Shown: piece after piece, positions 56,029 to 64,000 of the stretch
Numbering within the stretch: position 1 is the first letter of the stretch
How the letters are laid out: each line of letters opens with the position of its first letter
Origin: CF-39 sp035651155
Lineage (GTDB): Bacteria > Chloroflexota > Limnocylindria > P2-11E
DNA length: 64,000 nt
Direction: 5' to 3'
Assembly: GCA_035651155.1 (NCBI GenBank)
Contig: DASRGG010000028.1
Coordinates: 62,001-126,000 of the forward strand
Translations under genes and position numbers: made by a program
The notes under the pieces: model-generated
What the model saw: only the letters and a program-made list of their open reading frames with translations
The model's database searches: none
Told to the model about the DNA's origin: nothing

Positions 56029-57465
56029 TCACCGCCCGAGGGCGGCTTGCATCACTTTCCCGCCCGGCGGAGCGGCATCGAGACCTCCCTGCGGGGTGTT
56101 CTCGATCACTACAGCGACGGCGACGACGGGGTTCTCCGCCGGCGCGAAGCCGACGAACCACCCATGAGGCACGCCGCTCGGGTTCTCCGCCGTACCGGTC
56201 TTCCCGGCCACGTTCACGTTCGGGATCTTCGCGCCGAAGGCGAAGGCGCCCGGCCCCGAGACCGCCCCCACGAGCATCGCCGTGATCTTCGCGGCGGTGT
56301 CCGGACGGATGACCTGACCGATGGGCGTCGGGGCGATCGTGCGGAGGGTGTTGCCCGCGGCGTCGCGCACCTCGAGCGCGTAGTGCGGGCTCGGCATGAC
56401 CCCGCCGCGCCCGATCGCCGCGGCGACGAGGGCCATCTGCAGCGGCGAGGTGAGCAGCTCGCCCTGGCCGAACGCGGTATCGGCCACCAGCGTCGGCCGG
56501 TCGAGCGAGCCCGTGCTCGAGAGCTGCCCCTTCGCGGCGGTGACGTCGCAGCGCGGCGCCGTGCCGATGCCGAAGCGCTGGGCGTATTCGGCAAGCTTGG
56601 CTCCACCGAGCTGCAGCCCGACCTTCGCGAAGTAGATGTTCTCCGAGAGCCGGTAGCCGTCCGCCATCGTGTAGTCGCCGTGCGCTTTCGACGACGAGCG
56701 CACGAAGTAATCGCCCCACGACGCGTCGGCCTGCCACGGATCGTCGACGCGCACCTTCTGATCGGGGTTCACGCCGTTCTCGAGCGCGGCCGCGCCGGTG
56801 ACGAGCTTGAAGGTCGACCCGGGCGGATACAGGCCCTGACGCGCGCGATCGAGAAGCGGCTTCCCCTGATCCCCGTTGACCTGCCGCCACGCGGCGTCCT
56901 CGGTCCGGGGATCGCTGAGCTGCGCGGGGTCATAGTTCGGGAAGCTGACCGACGCGATGATGGCGCCCGTGCGCGGATCGAGCGCGATGATCGCGCCGCG
57001 GCGTCCGGCAAGCGCGTCGACGGCGGCCTTCTGCACCTTCGGATCGATGCCGAGGACGACCGCCCCGGGCGCTTCGCGCTCGCCGAGGTAGCGCGCGCGC
57101 CACGCCGCGAGCGGGTCGCCGGGGTCCTGACCGATGAGCGAATCCGAGTACGCGGCCTCGATGCCGGCCGTTCCGTACGTGAACGACGCGAACCCCACGA
57201 CCTGCGCGAGCGAGCGATCGGCGTACCTGCGGACGTAGCCGTCCGGAGTCTTCACGCTCTCGGCGAGCACGCCGCCCGCGGCGTCGAGGATCCGCCCGCG
57301 CGGACGGTCGCGGATGGCCGCGACGAGACGCGGATTGAACGGATCGCTCGAGAGCTCGTCCGACGCCACGAGCGTCCAGTAGCCGACGCCGACCGACGTG
57401 ACGAGGAACGCGAGCGCGATCGTGAGCGCGAGCGATCGGAGGTTCGCGGAGATGGATCTCGTCAT
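56029..57465 (-). CDS. pbpA: Class B penicillin-binding protein (PbpA/FtsI-like transpeptidase)
   Basis: This 478-residue protein has one N-terminal membrane helix (residues 10-32), a short dimerisation domain beginning RPRGRILDAAGGVLAES and the transpeptidase domain with SxxK in GSTFKLVTG, SEN in LSENIYFAK and KTG in AGKTGTAE. It cross-links peptidoglycan outside the membrane, together with the RodA encoded just upstream. Start ATG 57465. It is short for the family and has no PASTA repeats. Confidence 0.95.
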   Translation of the reverse strand: MTRSISANLRSLALTIALAFLVTSVGVGYWTLVASDELSSDPFNPRLVAAIRDRPRGRILDAAGGVLAESVKTPDGYVRRYADRSLAQVVGFASFTYGTAGIEAAYSDSLIGQDPGDPLAAWRARYLGEREAPGAVVLGIDPKVQKAAVDALAGRRGAIIALDPRTGAIIASVSFPNYDPAQLSDPRTEDAAWRQVNGDQGKPLLDRARQGLYPPGSTFKLVTGAAALENGVNPDQKVRVDDPWQADASWGDYFVRSSSKAHGDYTMADGYRLSENIYFAKVGLQLGGAKLAEYAQRFGIGTAPRCDVTAAKGQLSSTGSLDRPTLVADTAFGQGELLTSPLQMALVAAAIGRGGVMPSPHYALEVRDAAGNTLRTIAPTPIGQVIRPDTAAKITAMLVGAVSGPGAFAFGAKIPNVNVAGKTGTAENPSGVPHGWFVGFAPAENPVVAVAVVIENTPQGGLDAAPPGGKVMQAALGR

Positions 57466-57562
57466 CGGCGTGTCCGCCGGTGGCGCGCGCCGGGGGCGAC
57501 TGCCGTGCACGCTCCAGCCGCGACGGGAGCGAGCGGCGCCACGCACCCGCTGGCACGCGCGC

Positions 57563-58852
57563 TCACGGGGTGCCTCGCACCCGCGCCGTGACGTCGGACA
57601 CGCGCATGAGGAGTCCGATGAGCATCCAGTTCGTCACGAGGCTCGAACCGCCGTACGCGACGAACGGCAGCGTGATGCCGGTCAGTGGGATGAGCCGGGC
57701 GTTGCCGCCGACGATGACGAGCGTCTGGAAGGCGACGATGAAGGACAGGCCGCCCGCCAGGAGCTGGAGGAACGGCGTCGGCGCGCGCACCGCGATGAGC
57801 ATCCCGCGATAGACGAGGAGGAGGTACGCCGCGAGGAGCGCGAGCGCGCCGACGAAGCCGGTCTCCTCGGCGAAGGCGTCGAACACGAAGTCGCTCCACA
57901 CCACCGGGATGCGATCGGGCATGCCGTTGCCGAGCCCCGTACCGAGAAGGCCGCCGTTCCCGAGCGCGAACATGCCCTGGACGATCTGGTACCCGGCGCC
58001 GAAGCGCATGTCCTCCGCGAACGGGCGCAGCCAGGTATCCACGCGCACCTGCACGTGCCCGAAGGCGTGGTAGACGAAGAAGCCGCCGACGAGGAGCAGG
58101 ACGAGCCCGATGAGCGTGTAGAACGCCTCGCCCGTCGCGAGATAGAGCATCGCGAGGAAGATGCCGAGGAAGAGCAGCGCCGCGCCGATGTCCTTCTCGA
58201 AGATGACGACGACCATGGCGATCGCCCACATCGCGACGATCGGCAGCAGGTACGGCAGCGGCGGCACCGGGATCGGTCCAAAGCGGCGCGGCCGCGAGAT
58301 GACCTCGCGGAACTCCTCGAGATAGGCCGCGAAGAAGACGACGAGCAGGATCTTCACGGCTTCCCACGGCTCGAACGTCACTCGACCGAACCCGATCCAG
58401 ATGCGGGCGCCGTTCACCTCGCGGCCGATCACCGGCAGCAGGGGCGAGACGAGCAGCGCGATCCCGAGCAGCGCCCACGTCCACTTGAAGCGCGCGAGCG
58501 CGGTCAGGTCGCGCGGGATGAGGATCGTCGCGACGAACGCGCCCGCCGCGATGATCGTCCAGGTCAGCTGCTGGGCGAGGAGGCTCGAGGCGAGGCGCTG
58601 CACGAGGACCAGGCCGATGGCCGAGAGCATCGCCGCGAGCGGCAGCAGCAGCTGATCGCCGCGGACGCCGCGCGCGGCGAGGAACACGTGCAGCACGACC
58701 GCGAGGGCGATGAACGCGACCGGGACCGCGAGCTGGCCACGCTCGAACGTCGACGCCTCCGCGGCCGCGACGGCGACCGAGCCGGTGGCGGCGATCGCCG
58801 CGACCCACACGAGCAGCCCGAGCTCGCTCGGGCGGCGGAACAGGAGCGTCAT
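57563..58852 (-). CDS. rodA: RodA/FtsW-type SEDS peptidoglycan polymerase
   Basis: This 429-residue protein has ten or more membrane helices. Conserved loops are GARIWIGFGRVTFEPWEAVK, EKDIGAALLFLG, GNGMPDRIPVVWSDFVFDAFAEE and PFVAYGGSSLVTNW. SEDS proteins polymerise lipid II into glycan strands. Its ATG overlaps the stop of the FHA gene (ATGA), and pbpA follows after 97 bases that show nothing further. Confidence 0.96.
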   Translation of the reverse strand: MTLLFRRPSELGLLVWVAAIAATGSVAVAAAEASTFERGQLAVPVAFIALAVVLHVFLAARGVRGDQLLLPLAAMLSAIGLVLVQRLASSLLAQQLTWTIIAAGAFVATILIPRDLTALARFKWTWALLGIALLVSPLLPVIGREVNGARIWIGFGRVTFEPWEAVKILLVVFFAAYLEEFREVISRPRRFGPIPVPPLPYLLPIVAMWAIAMVVVIFEKDIGAALLFLGIFLAMLYLATGEAFYTLIGLVLLLVGGFFVYHAFGHVQVRVDTWLRPFAEDMRFGAGYQIVQGMFALGNGGLLGTGLGNGMPDRIPVVWSDFVFDAFAEETGFVGALALLAAYLLLVYRGMLIAVRAPTPFLQLLAGGLSFIVAFQTLVIVGGNARLIPLTGITLPFVAYGGSSLVTNWMLIGLLMRVSDVTARVRGTP

Positions 58853-59277
58853 CGCTCGAGGCGCAGCGCGACGCGCCCGATGGCGATCTCGTCGCCGGGC
58901 CGCAGGCGCTCGCGCTTGGCGATGCGCACGCCGTTCACGAGCGTGCCGTTGGTGCTGCCGAGATCCTCGATCCACCAGTCGCCGTCCTCGAACGCGACGC
59001 TGGCGTGGCGCGCGGACGCCGCCTCATCGGGCAGCGCGATGTCGTTCCCGGCGTCGCGTCCGATCGCGTTCGACGCGCGCAAGGGAAGCCGCTCGCCCAC
59101 GCGCGGGGTGCGCGTCGGGCTGCGCTCGACGACGAGCGTGCCGAGCGCGCGACCCTCGACGCGCTCGGCGGCCATCGAGCGCTGCAGCAGGCCGAAGGCG
59201 CGGATGAGGAAGATGTAGATGAGCAGGAGGAACGCGATGCGCACGGCCCAGAGGAGCACGCCGAACGTGAGCTCCAT
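58849..59277 (-). CDS. fhaB: FHA-domain membrane protein (FhaB-like)
   Basis: This 142-residue protein has one N-terminal hydrophobic helix (residues 5-28) and a C-terminal FHA domain: AIGRDAGNDIAL, SARHA and DLGSTNGTLVNGVRI. FHA domains read phosphothreonine. In actinobacteria FhaB is encoded with rodA-pbpA and a Ser/Thr kinase and phosphatase; neither of these is present here. Confidence 0.9.
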   Translation of the reverse strand: MELTFGVLLWAVRIAFLLLIYIFLIRAFGLLQRSMAAERVEGRALGTLVVERSPTRTPRVGERLPLRASNAIGRDAGNDIALPDEAASARHASVAFEDGDWWIEDLGSTNGTLVNGVRIAKRERLRPGDEIAIGRVALRLER

Positions 59278-59280
59278 GCG

Positions 59281-60027
59281 CTATTCGGCGGAGTGGAAGA
59301 CGACCTCGACGCCGCCGACGCTGAGGCGGTCGCCGTCCTCGAGCACCTTCTCCGCCACACGGCGTCCATTCACGTACGTGCCGTTCGTGCTCTGGAGGTC
59401 GTACAGCGTGTAGCGGCCGAGGCGAAGTCGGATCTCGGCGTGCTTGCGGGAGACGCGGCGATCGTCGAGCACGAGATCGCTCTGCGGATCGCGCCCGATC
59501 AGCACCGGATCCGGGCCGAGCGAGACGGCCGGACCGTCGCGCTGCTCGAGCGAGGCGCGCGGCGCCCGCGGCTTCTCGCGCAGCAGCGCCTCGCGATCGA
59601 GCACCATCGTATGGCCGGACTCGATCGCCCCGAGCCGCTTCGCGTCGGCCTCGATCTCCTCGCCCGACGCGTCGACCAATGCGCACGACACCCGGATGTC
59701 GCCGGGCGTCATGTCGTCGTCACGCTCGATCTCGACGGACGGATACGCGAGCAGCGTGTAGCTGCGCTCGCGCGCCGCCCCGAGGAGCGTCTCCGCGAGG
59801 TCCCGCTCGAGGCTCCGGCGGTACTGCTCGAACTGCGCGAAGTCGGTCGGCCCGAGCGACACGACGTACGAGTTCGGCACGAAGGTCTTCGAGAGGCTGA
59901 TGGTCTGGTGCCCCTCCATCGCCCGGATGAGCCGCTTGGCGATCTGGACGGGCTGCAGCTTCGCGCCGAAGAGGCGCGCCGACCATCCCTCGATCACCCG
60001 GCTGACGAACGCCTCGACCCGTTCCAT
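59281..60027 (-). CDS. fhaA: DUF3662-FHA protein (FhaA-like)
   Basis: This 248-residue protein has a DUF3662 domain at residues 1-125 (ERVEAFVSRVIEGWSARLF, QPVQIAKRLIRAME, FVPNSYVVSLGPTDF) and an FHA domain at 170-245 (LIGRDPQSDLVLDDRRVSRKHAEIR, DLQSTNGTYVNGR). FhaA binds phosphorylated partners in cell-wall synthesis in mycobacteria. It leads the fhaA-fhaB-rodA-pbpA string. Confidence 0.93.
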   Translation of the reverse strand: MERVEAFVSRVIEGWSARLFGAKLQPVQIAKRLIRAMEGHQTISLSKTFVPNSYVVSLGPTDFAQFEQYRRSLERDLAETLLGAARERSYTLLAYPSVEIERDDDMTPGDIRVSCALVDASGEEIEADAKRLGAIESGHTMVLDREALLREKPRAPRASLEQRDGPAVSLGPDPVLIGRDPQSDLVLDDRRVSRKHAEIRLRLGRYTLYDLQSTNGTYVNGRRVAEKVLEDGDRLSVGGVEVVFHSAE

Positions 60028-60030
60028 TTC

Positions 60031-60876
60031 CTACGCGACCGCACCCTTCATCAGGTCAGCCGCCCGCACCCGCACCTTCATGAGCTCCGCACCGAACAGG
60101 ATGATGACCGCCGTGAGGTAGACCCATGTGAGCAGGCCTGCCGCGAAGGCGATGGGGCCGTACGCGCTGAACGTCCCGAGGCCGCGGGTGAAGAAGCCGA
60201 ATCCCACCTTCGCGACCTCCCACAGCACGGCTGATACCAGGGCGGACATCCGCGCGAGGCGGCCCCCGACGGCCCGTCGCGGCACGTACCGGTAGATCAC
60301 GTAGAAGAAGAGCCAGCCCGCCGCGAGACCGAGGAGCGGCGAGCCGAGCGCGACGACGAGCCGTCCGGTCCGCGCGAGGCCGGCCGAGGCGAGCGCGCCC
60401 TGCGCGGCCTGCGCGCCGTAGGAGAGCGCGAACGAGAGCACCGCGAGGAGCGCGATGCCGCCGATGAACGCGAAGCCTTCGAGCCGCCCGCGGACGAAGC
60501 CGCGCGCCCGGCCCGTGCCGAGGACCAGCGCGAGCGCCGTATCGATCGAGCCGAAGACCGCTCCCGCCGAGAGGATCGTGCCGACGAGGCCGACGCCGAG
60601 CGAGACCGCGCGCCCGCCGACGAGCTCCCGTGCGACACGGACCTCCTGCGCGGTGGCCGACGGGTAGATCTCGCGCAGCATCTGCACGAGCTCGCGCTGC
60701 GCGCGATCCGGTCCGTAGACGAAGCCGAGGACGCCGACGACGAGCGCGAGCATCGGGACGAGCGCGAAGAAGAGCTGGTACGCGACGCCGCCGGCGAGGA
60801 AGAGGCACTGGTCACCGAGGAACGACGCGCCGACGGCGCGGACCGTGTCGATCGCGCTCCGAAGGCCCGCTAGGAT
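60031..60876 (-). CDS. YihY/BrkB-family membrane protein; ATC start proposed
   Basis: This is a 281-residue inner-membrane protein with about six helices. LFLAGGVAYQLFFALVPML (family N-terminal helix), GPIAFAAGLLTWVYLTAVIILFGAEL near the C-terminus. An ATG at 60753 would delete the first 41 residues, including LRSAIDTVRAVGASFLGDQC and the signature helix. Directly upstream is AAGGAGG, and 4 bases later an ATC at 60876, overlapping the end of the FmdB-like gene. No other start is in frame. Confidence 0.8.
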   Translation of the reverse strand: MLAGLRSAIDTVRAVGASFLGDQCLFLAGGVAYQLFFALVPMLALVVGVLGFVYGPDRAQRELVQMLREIYPSATAQEVRVARELVGGRAVSLGVGLVGTILSAGAVFGSIDTALALVLGTGRARGFVRGRLEGFAFIGGIALLAVLSFALSYGAQAAQGALASAGLARTGRLVVALGSPLLGLAAGWLFFYVIYRYVPRRAVGGRLARMSALVSAVLWEVAKVGFGFFTRGLGTFSAYGPIAFAAGLLTWVYLTAVIILFGAELMKVRVRAADLMKGAVA

Positions 60877-61208
60877 GCGGCCTCCTTCTTCCCGGACGAG
60901 CCACCGGAGGGCTTCGACTCGGGCGTCGTCTCAGACGTGGCCCCGGGCTTCGCGTCGCTCTTCGCGCCGGGCTTCGCGCCGGGCTGGGCGTCGCTCTTGG
61001 CGTCCGACGACCCGCTCTCGGACGCGCTCTTCGGTCGGGAATCGGTCTTGTACCAGCCCCCGCCCTTGAACACGATCGCCGGCGCGACGATCAGCCGGCG
61101 CGGGCGCTTGGCGCAATTCGGACAGGTCTCGAGCTGCTCGTCGTGGAACGACTGCACCGCTGAGAAGGCGTGGCCGCAGTGATCGCAGCGATAGTCGTAG
61201 ATGGGCAC
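60870..61208 (-). CDS. FmdB-type zinc-ribbon protein with low-complexity tail
   Basis: This 112-residue protein (GTG 61208, giving the family start PIYDYRCDHCG) has a two-CxxC zinc ribbon: CDHCG and CPNCAKRP, then VAPAIVFKGGGWYKTD. The rest is a Ser/Ala/Lys/Pro/Gly-rich tail with tandem GAKPGAKSDAKPGA-like units. Members are putative regulators of amide or formamide metabolism, but their role is not settled. Confidence 0.85.
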   Translation of the reverse strand: MPIYDYRCDHCGHAFSAVQSFHDEQLETCPNCAKRPRRLIVAPAIVFKGGGWYKTDSRPKSASESGSSDAKSDAQPGAKPGAKSDAKPGATSETTPESKPSGGSSGKKEAAS

Positions 61209-61228
61209 GCTGGATATCATCGCCGAAG

Positions 61229-62221
61229 GTGTCGGGAGGGGCCATCGCGACGGATCAGCGGGCGGCCTCGCGCCGCCGACGCTTCCTCATCGAGAACGTC
61301 CAGGCCTATCTCTTCCTCCTGCCCGCGTTCGCCGTCCTCGCCGTGTTCAAGATCTGGCCGGCATTCTTCGCGATCTACATCAGCCTCTTCAAATGGGACG
61401 TCATCCAGGGCGCGTTCCGCGGTCTCGACAACTACACGGACATCCTGTTCGGGTCGCGGGCCGAGGCGTTCTGGCGGGCGGTCTCGACGACGTTCACCTA
61501 CGCCGCGATCACCATCCCGTTCGAGATCATCTTCGCCCTCATCGTCGCGTACATCCTCTTCCAGAGGATCCGCGGACGCGCCATCTACCGCACGGTCTTC
61601 TACCTGCCGTACATCACCGCCACCGTGGCGGCGGCCACCGTCTTCAGTTGGCTGTATCACCCGCAGTACGGCGCCATCAACCAGGTGCTCGGCCTGGTCG
61701 GCCTCGGGCCATTCCGCTTCCTGCAGGAGCCCGACGGCGTCTTCCAGATGATCGCCAGCGCCTTCGGCCTCTCCGTCCCCGACTGGGCCGCCGGGCCGAG
61801 CCTCGCGCTCGCATCGGTGGCGCTCTTCTCGATCTGGCACTTCGTCGGCTTCCAGACGGTGGTGTTCCTCGCCGGGCTCGGCAACATTCCCGAGCAGTAC
61901 TACGAGGCGGCGAGGCTGGACGGCGCGTCGCAGCGGCAGCTCTTCACGAAGATCACGCTCCCGCTGCTGTCGCCGCAGATCTTCTTCGTGTTCACCATCG
62001 CGAGCATCGGCGTGCTCCGCGCCTTCAACGAGATCTACGTCCTGACGAACGGCGGACCGCTCGACACGACGCGCACGGTCACGCTGCTCGTGTTCCGCAC
62101 GTTCTTCCAGCAGGGCCAGATCGGGCTCGGATCCGCGATGGGCGTGCTCCTGACGCTCATCATCCTCGCCTTCACGCTGTTCCAGTTCCAGGTGCTCGAG
62201 CGCAGGGTGCAGTACGGATGA
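61229..62221 (+). CDS. Carbohydrate ABC transporter permease (UgpA/MalF type)
   Basis: This 330-residue inner-membrane permease has six helices and the EAA loop YYEAARLDGASQRQLFTKIT used to contact the ATPase. The N-terminal FLIENVQAYLFLLPAFAVLA helix is typical of UgpA-like CUT1 permeases. GTG start. The second permease gene overlaps its stop (ATGA). It is divergent from the zinc-ribbon gene by 20 bases. Confidence 0.94.
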   Translation: MSGGAIATDQRAASRRRRFLIENVQAYLFLLPAFAVLAVFKIWPAFFAIYISLFKWDVIQGAFRGLDNYTDILFGSRAEAFWRAVSTTFTYAAITIPFEIIFALIVAYILFQRIRGRAIYRTVFYLPYITATVAAATVFSWLYHPQYGAINQVLGLVGLGPFRFLQEPDGVFQMIASAFGLSVPDWAAGPSLALASVALFSIWHFVGFQTVVFLAGLGNIPEQYYEAARLDGASQRQLFTKITLPLLSPQIFFVFTIASIGVLRAFNEIYVLTNGGPLDTTRTVTLLVFRTFFQQGQIGLGSAMGVLLTLIILAFTLFQFQVLERRVQYG

Positions 62222-63102
62222 GCGTTCCCGGTGTGCTCCCGCGCGTGTCGACGCCGACGCTGCGCAGGCCGGCGGTCCCGCCGATCGCCTCGAGCCTGGG
62301 GAAGCACCTCGTGCTCATCCTCGCGGGCGGGCTGGTCGCGTACCCGTTCTACTTCATGGTCAGCTCGTCGCTGAAGCCCTTCTTCGAGGCGATCGCGGTG
62401 CCGCCCACGCTCTATCCCCACGAGCTGCGCTTCGAGAACTACGTCGAAGCCTGGAACAAAGCGCCGTGGGCGCGCTACTTCGCGAACACGATCCTCATCG
62501 CCGGCGCGAACACGCTGGGCGAGCTCGCGACGAGCATCCTCGCCGCCTACGCGTTCGCCTGGATGAGCTTCAAGGGCAAGGCCGCGCTCTTCGCGCTGCT
62601 GCTGGCCACGTACATGATGCCGGCGGAGGCGACGCTCATCCCGAACTTCGTGATCGTGAGCAAGCGGTACCTCAACCTGTACGACACGTACTGGGTGCAG
62701 ATCCTTCCGTTCCTCGCGACGGCGTTCTCGATCTTCCTGCTGCGCCAGCAGTTCCTCTCCGTGCCGAGGGAGCTGTACGACGCGGCGATCATCGACGGCG
62801 CGGGGCACCTGCGCTTCCTCTGGTCGGTGGTGCTCCCCATTTCGGTGCCGGCTCTCGTCACGGTCGCGATCATCTCGTTCTACGGAAGCTGGAACGCGTT
62901 CCAGTGGCCGCTCATCGTCACCTCGACACCCGCGATCCAGCCGCTGCAGGTGGGCCTCAACGCGTTCCGGGCGGAGGCGGGCTCGTCGTACCATCTGCTC
63001 ATGGCGGCGGCCTCGTTCACCGTGGCACCGGTCGTCCTGCTCTATCTCGTCGGGCAGCGCTACCTGGTGCAGGGGGTCGCGAGGACGGGCATCCGCGGGT
63101 AG
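62218..63102 (+). CDS. Carbohydrate ABC transporter permease (UgpE/MalG type)
   Basis: This 294-residue permease has six helices. LILAGGLVAYPFYFMVSSSLK opens the first helix, and the EAA loop is ELYDAAIIDGAGHLRFLWSV. It pairs with the permease at 61229 to form the membrane channel of a CUT1-family importer. No ATPase gene is in the window; it may lie to the right or be shared. Confidence 0.94.
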   Translation: MSVPGVLPRVSTPTLRRPAVPPIASSLGKHLVLILAGGLVAYPFYFMVSSSLKPFFEAIAVPPTLYPHELRFENYVEAWNKAPWARYFANTILIAGANTLGELATSILAAYAFAWMSFKGKAALFALLLATYMMPAEATLIPNFVIVSKRYLNLYDTYWVQILPFLATAFSIFLLRQQFLSVPRELYDAAIIDGAGHLRFLWSVVLPISVPALVTVAIISFYGSWNAFQWPLIVTSTPAIQPLQVGLNAFRAEAGSSYHLLMAAASFTVAPVVLLYLVGQRYLVQGVARTGIRG

Positions 63103-63176
63103 CTCTCACGCGCGGCACACGGCCGTCATCTGCCCGACGCGGAGTCGCGGGGAATGGTTGGAGGAGGAACCGGCAC

Positions 63177-64000
63177 ATGCGGAAGCTAGGCGTTCTCGCG
63201 GCCATCGCGATGCTCATCGCGGCCTGCGGCGGGAGCACCCCGTCGGCGTCACAGCCACCGGCGGCCACCAGCGAAGCGGATCTCGAGATCACCGGTCCGG
63301 TCGAGGTCACGCTCTGGCACGCGCTCACGAGCGATCCGCAGAAGGGCGCGCTCGAGGCCGCGGTCAAGAAGTTCAACGACACCAACGGCAAGGGCATCAC
63401 CGTCAAGGCGGTGGTGCAGGGCAACTACACGCAGCTCTACCAGAAGACGCTCGCCGCCATCCAGGCGGGGGCGCTTCCGGACATGGCGCACGCGTACGAG
63501 AGCTTCGTCGCCGACTACACGAAGGCCGACGTCGTGATCGACCTCGACCCGTACGTGAACAGCAAGAAGAACGGCCTCGACCAGGCCAGCAAGGACGACA
63601 TCTACAAGCCGTACTTCGACACCAACCGCTTCTCGCAGTACGGCAACAAGCTGCTCTCGTTCCCCTTCACGAAGTCCCTCGCCCTCATGTACTCGAACGA
63701 CGACGCGCTGAAGGCCGCGGGCGTCACCACCGCCCCAAAGACCTGGGACGAGTGGGAGCAAGCGGTCATGAAGGCGACCAAGAAGGACGCGAACGGCAAG
63801 ACGATCCAGTACGGCTACGCCGGAACGACCGACGCCTCGTACTTCAACGCGATGGTCCTGTCGCGCGGTGGCAAGCTCATGGCCGACGACAACAAGACCG
63901 TCGCGTGGGACGGCAAGGAAGGCCTCGCGACGCTGCAGATGCTCAAGCGCCTGTACGACGGCGGCTACGCGTACACCCCGACCGGCTTCGACTGGCAGAA
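63177..64000 (+). CDS. Sugar ABC transporter substrate-binding lipoprotein (3' end cut off)
   Basis: The first 274 residues are present. A lipobox at LIAACGG predicts lipid anchoring outside the membrane. VEVTLWHALTSDPQKGALEAAV and the later AAGVTTAPKTWDEWEQAV match extracellular solute-binding protein family 1. GGAGGAGG lies 9 bases before the ATG. It supplies substrate to the two permeases upstream; the sugar or glycerol-phosphate ligand cannot be told. Confidence 0.94.
   Translation, partial: MRKLGVLAAIAMLIAACGGSTPSASQPPAATSEADLEITGPVEVTLWHALTSDPQKGALEAAVKKFNDTNGKGITVKAVVQGNYTQLYQKTLAAIQAGALPDMAHAYESFVADYTKADVVIDLDPYVNSKKNGLDQASKDDIYKPYFDTNRFSQYGNKLLSFPFTKSLALMYSNDDALKAAGVTTAPKTWDEWEQAVMKATKKDANGKTIQYGYAGTTDASYFNAMVLSRGGKLMADDNKTVAWDGKEGLATLQMLKRLYDGGYAYTPTGFDWQ

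Noticed and set aside
60931..61069. Short direct repeats that might be a CRISPR or regulatory repeat array
   Set aside because: They are codon-level repeats of the Lys/Pro/Gly/Ala tail of the FmdB-type protein, with no spacers.

Overview
The window is a high-GC, gene-dense bacterial chromosome segment. Genes are packed in long strings with 1-4 base ATGA/GTGA overlaps. No rRNA, tRNA, CRISPR array, insertion sequence or phage gene was recognised. The gene set points to a Chloroflexota-like or related deep-branching soil bacterium, or less likely an actinobacterium. It includes propionyl-CoA carboxylase and B12 mutases, ETF:menaquinone oxidoreductase, FhaA/FhaB-RodA-PbpA, a selenocysteine formate dehydrogenase and GlmL-like proteins. 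This is inference from gene content; no marker gene settles the lineage.

Layout: (1) 1-9086, minus strand: methylmalonyl-CoA mutase large subunit, epimerase, an amidotransferase, a GlmL-like/sandwich-hybrid pair, then tsaE-tsaB-rimI-tsaD (tRNA t6A synthesis), an SCP2-like protein and an HD protein cut by the window edge. (2) 9113-15707: a secreted NTR-like protein (+), then pccB, biotin carboxylase, biotin carrier and penicillin acylase (-). (3) 15770-24822: a glycosyltransferase (+); a membrane-bound formate dehydrogenase operon (-) whose catalytic subunit reads through an in-frame UGA as selenocysteine; DUF6457 and a luciferase-like fragment (+); fdhD and mobA (-). (4) 24783-27959: metallo-hydrolase, folE, RibD-C reductase and a DUF2231-Rieske fusion. 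(5) 28041-41836, minus: a 15-gene MerR-headed operon for acyl-CoA degradation. It holds thiolase, 3-hydroxyacyl-CoA dehydrogenase, three acyl-CoA dehydrogenases, EtfAB with a FadF-like quinone reductase, a B12 mutase with isobutyryl-CoA-mutase-type residues, and MeaB. (6) 41982-50879: carbamoylase, HD protein, sigma factor, metallopeptidase, rpe, aminotransferase-serA, membrane protein and a broken epimerase. (7) 50902-60876, minus: YbaK, transglutaminase-DUF58-MoxR, and PbpA-RodA-FhaB-FhaA-YihY. (8) 60870-64000: FmdB-type zinc ribbon (-) and a sugar ABC transporter (+) cut at the right edge.

Together the central operons describe aerobic or respiratory use of short and branched acyl-CoAs. Acyl-CoA dehydrogenases pass electrons to EtfAB and on to menaquinone. 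Propionyl-CoA is carboxylated, epimerised and rearranged to succinyl-CoA, and butyryl- and isobutyryl-CoA are probably interconverted. Formate oxidation gives a second electron input to the membrane. The two most notable signals are the UGA-selenocysteine formate dehydrogenase with its hairpin, and the MerR-controlled operon with a palindromic operator. Several genes also have no ATG/GTG/TTG at the N-terminus that homology requires, which raises the possibility of ATC start codons.
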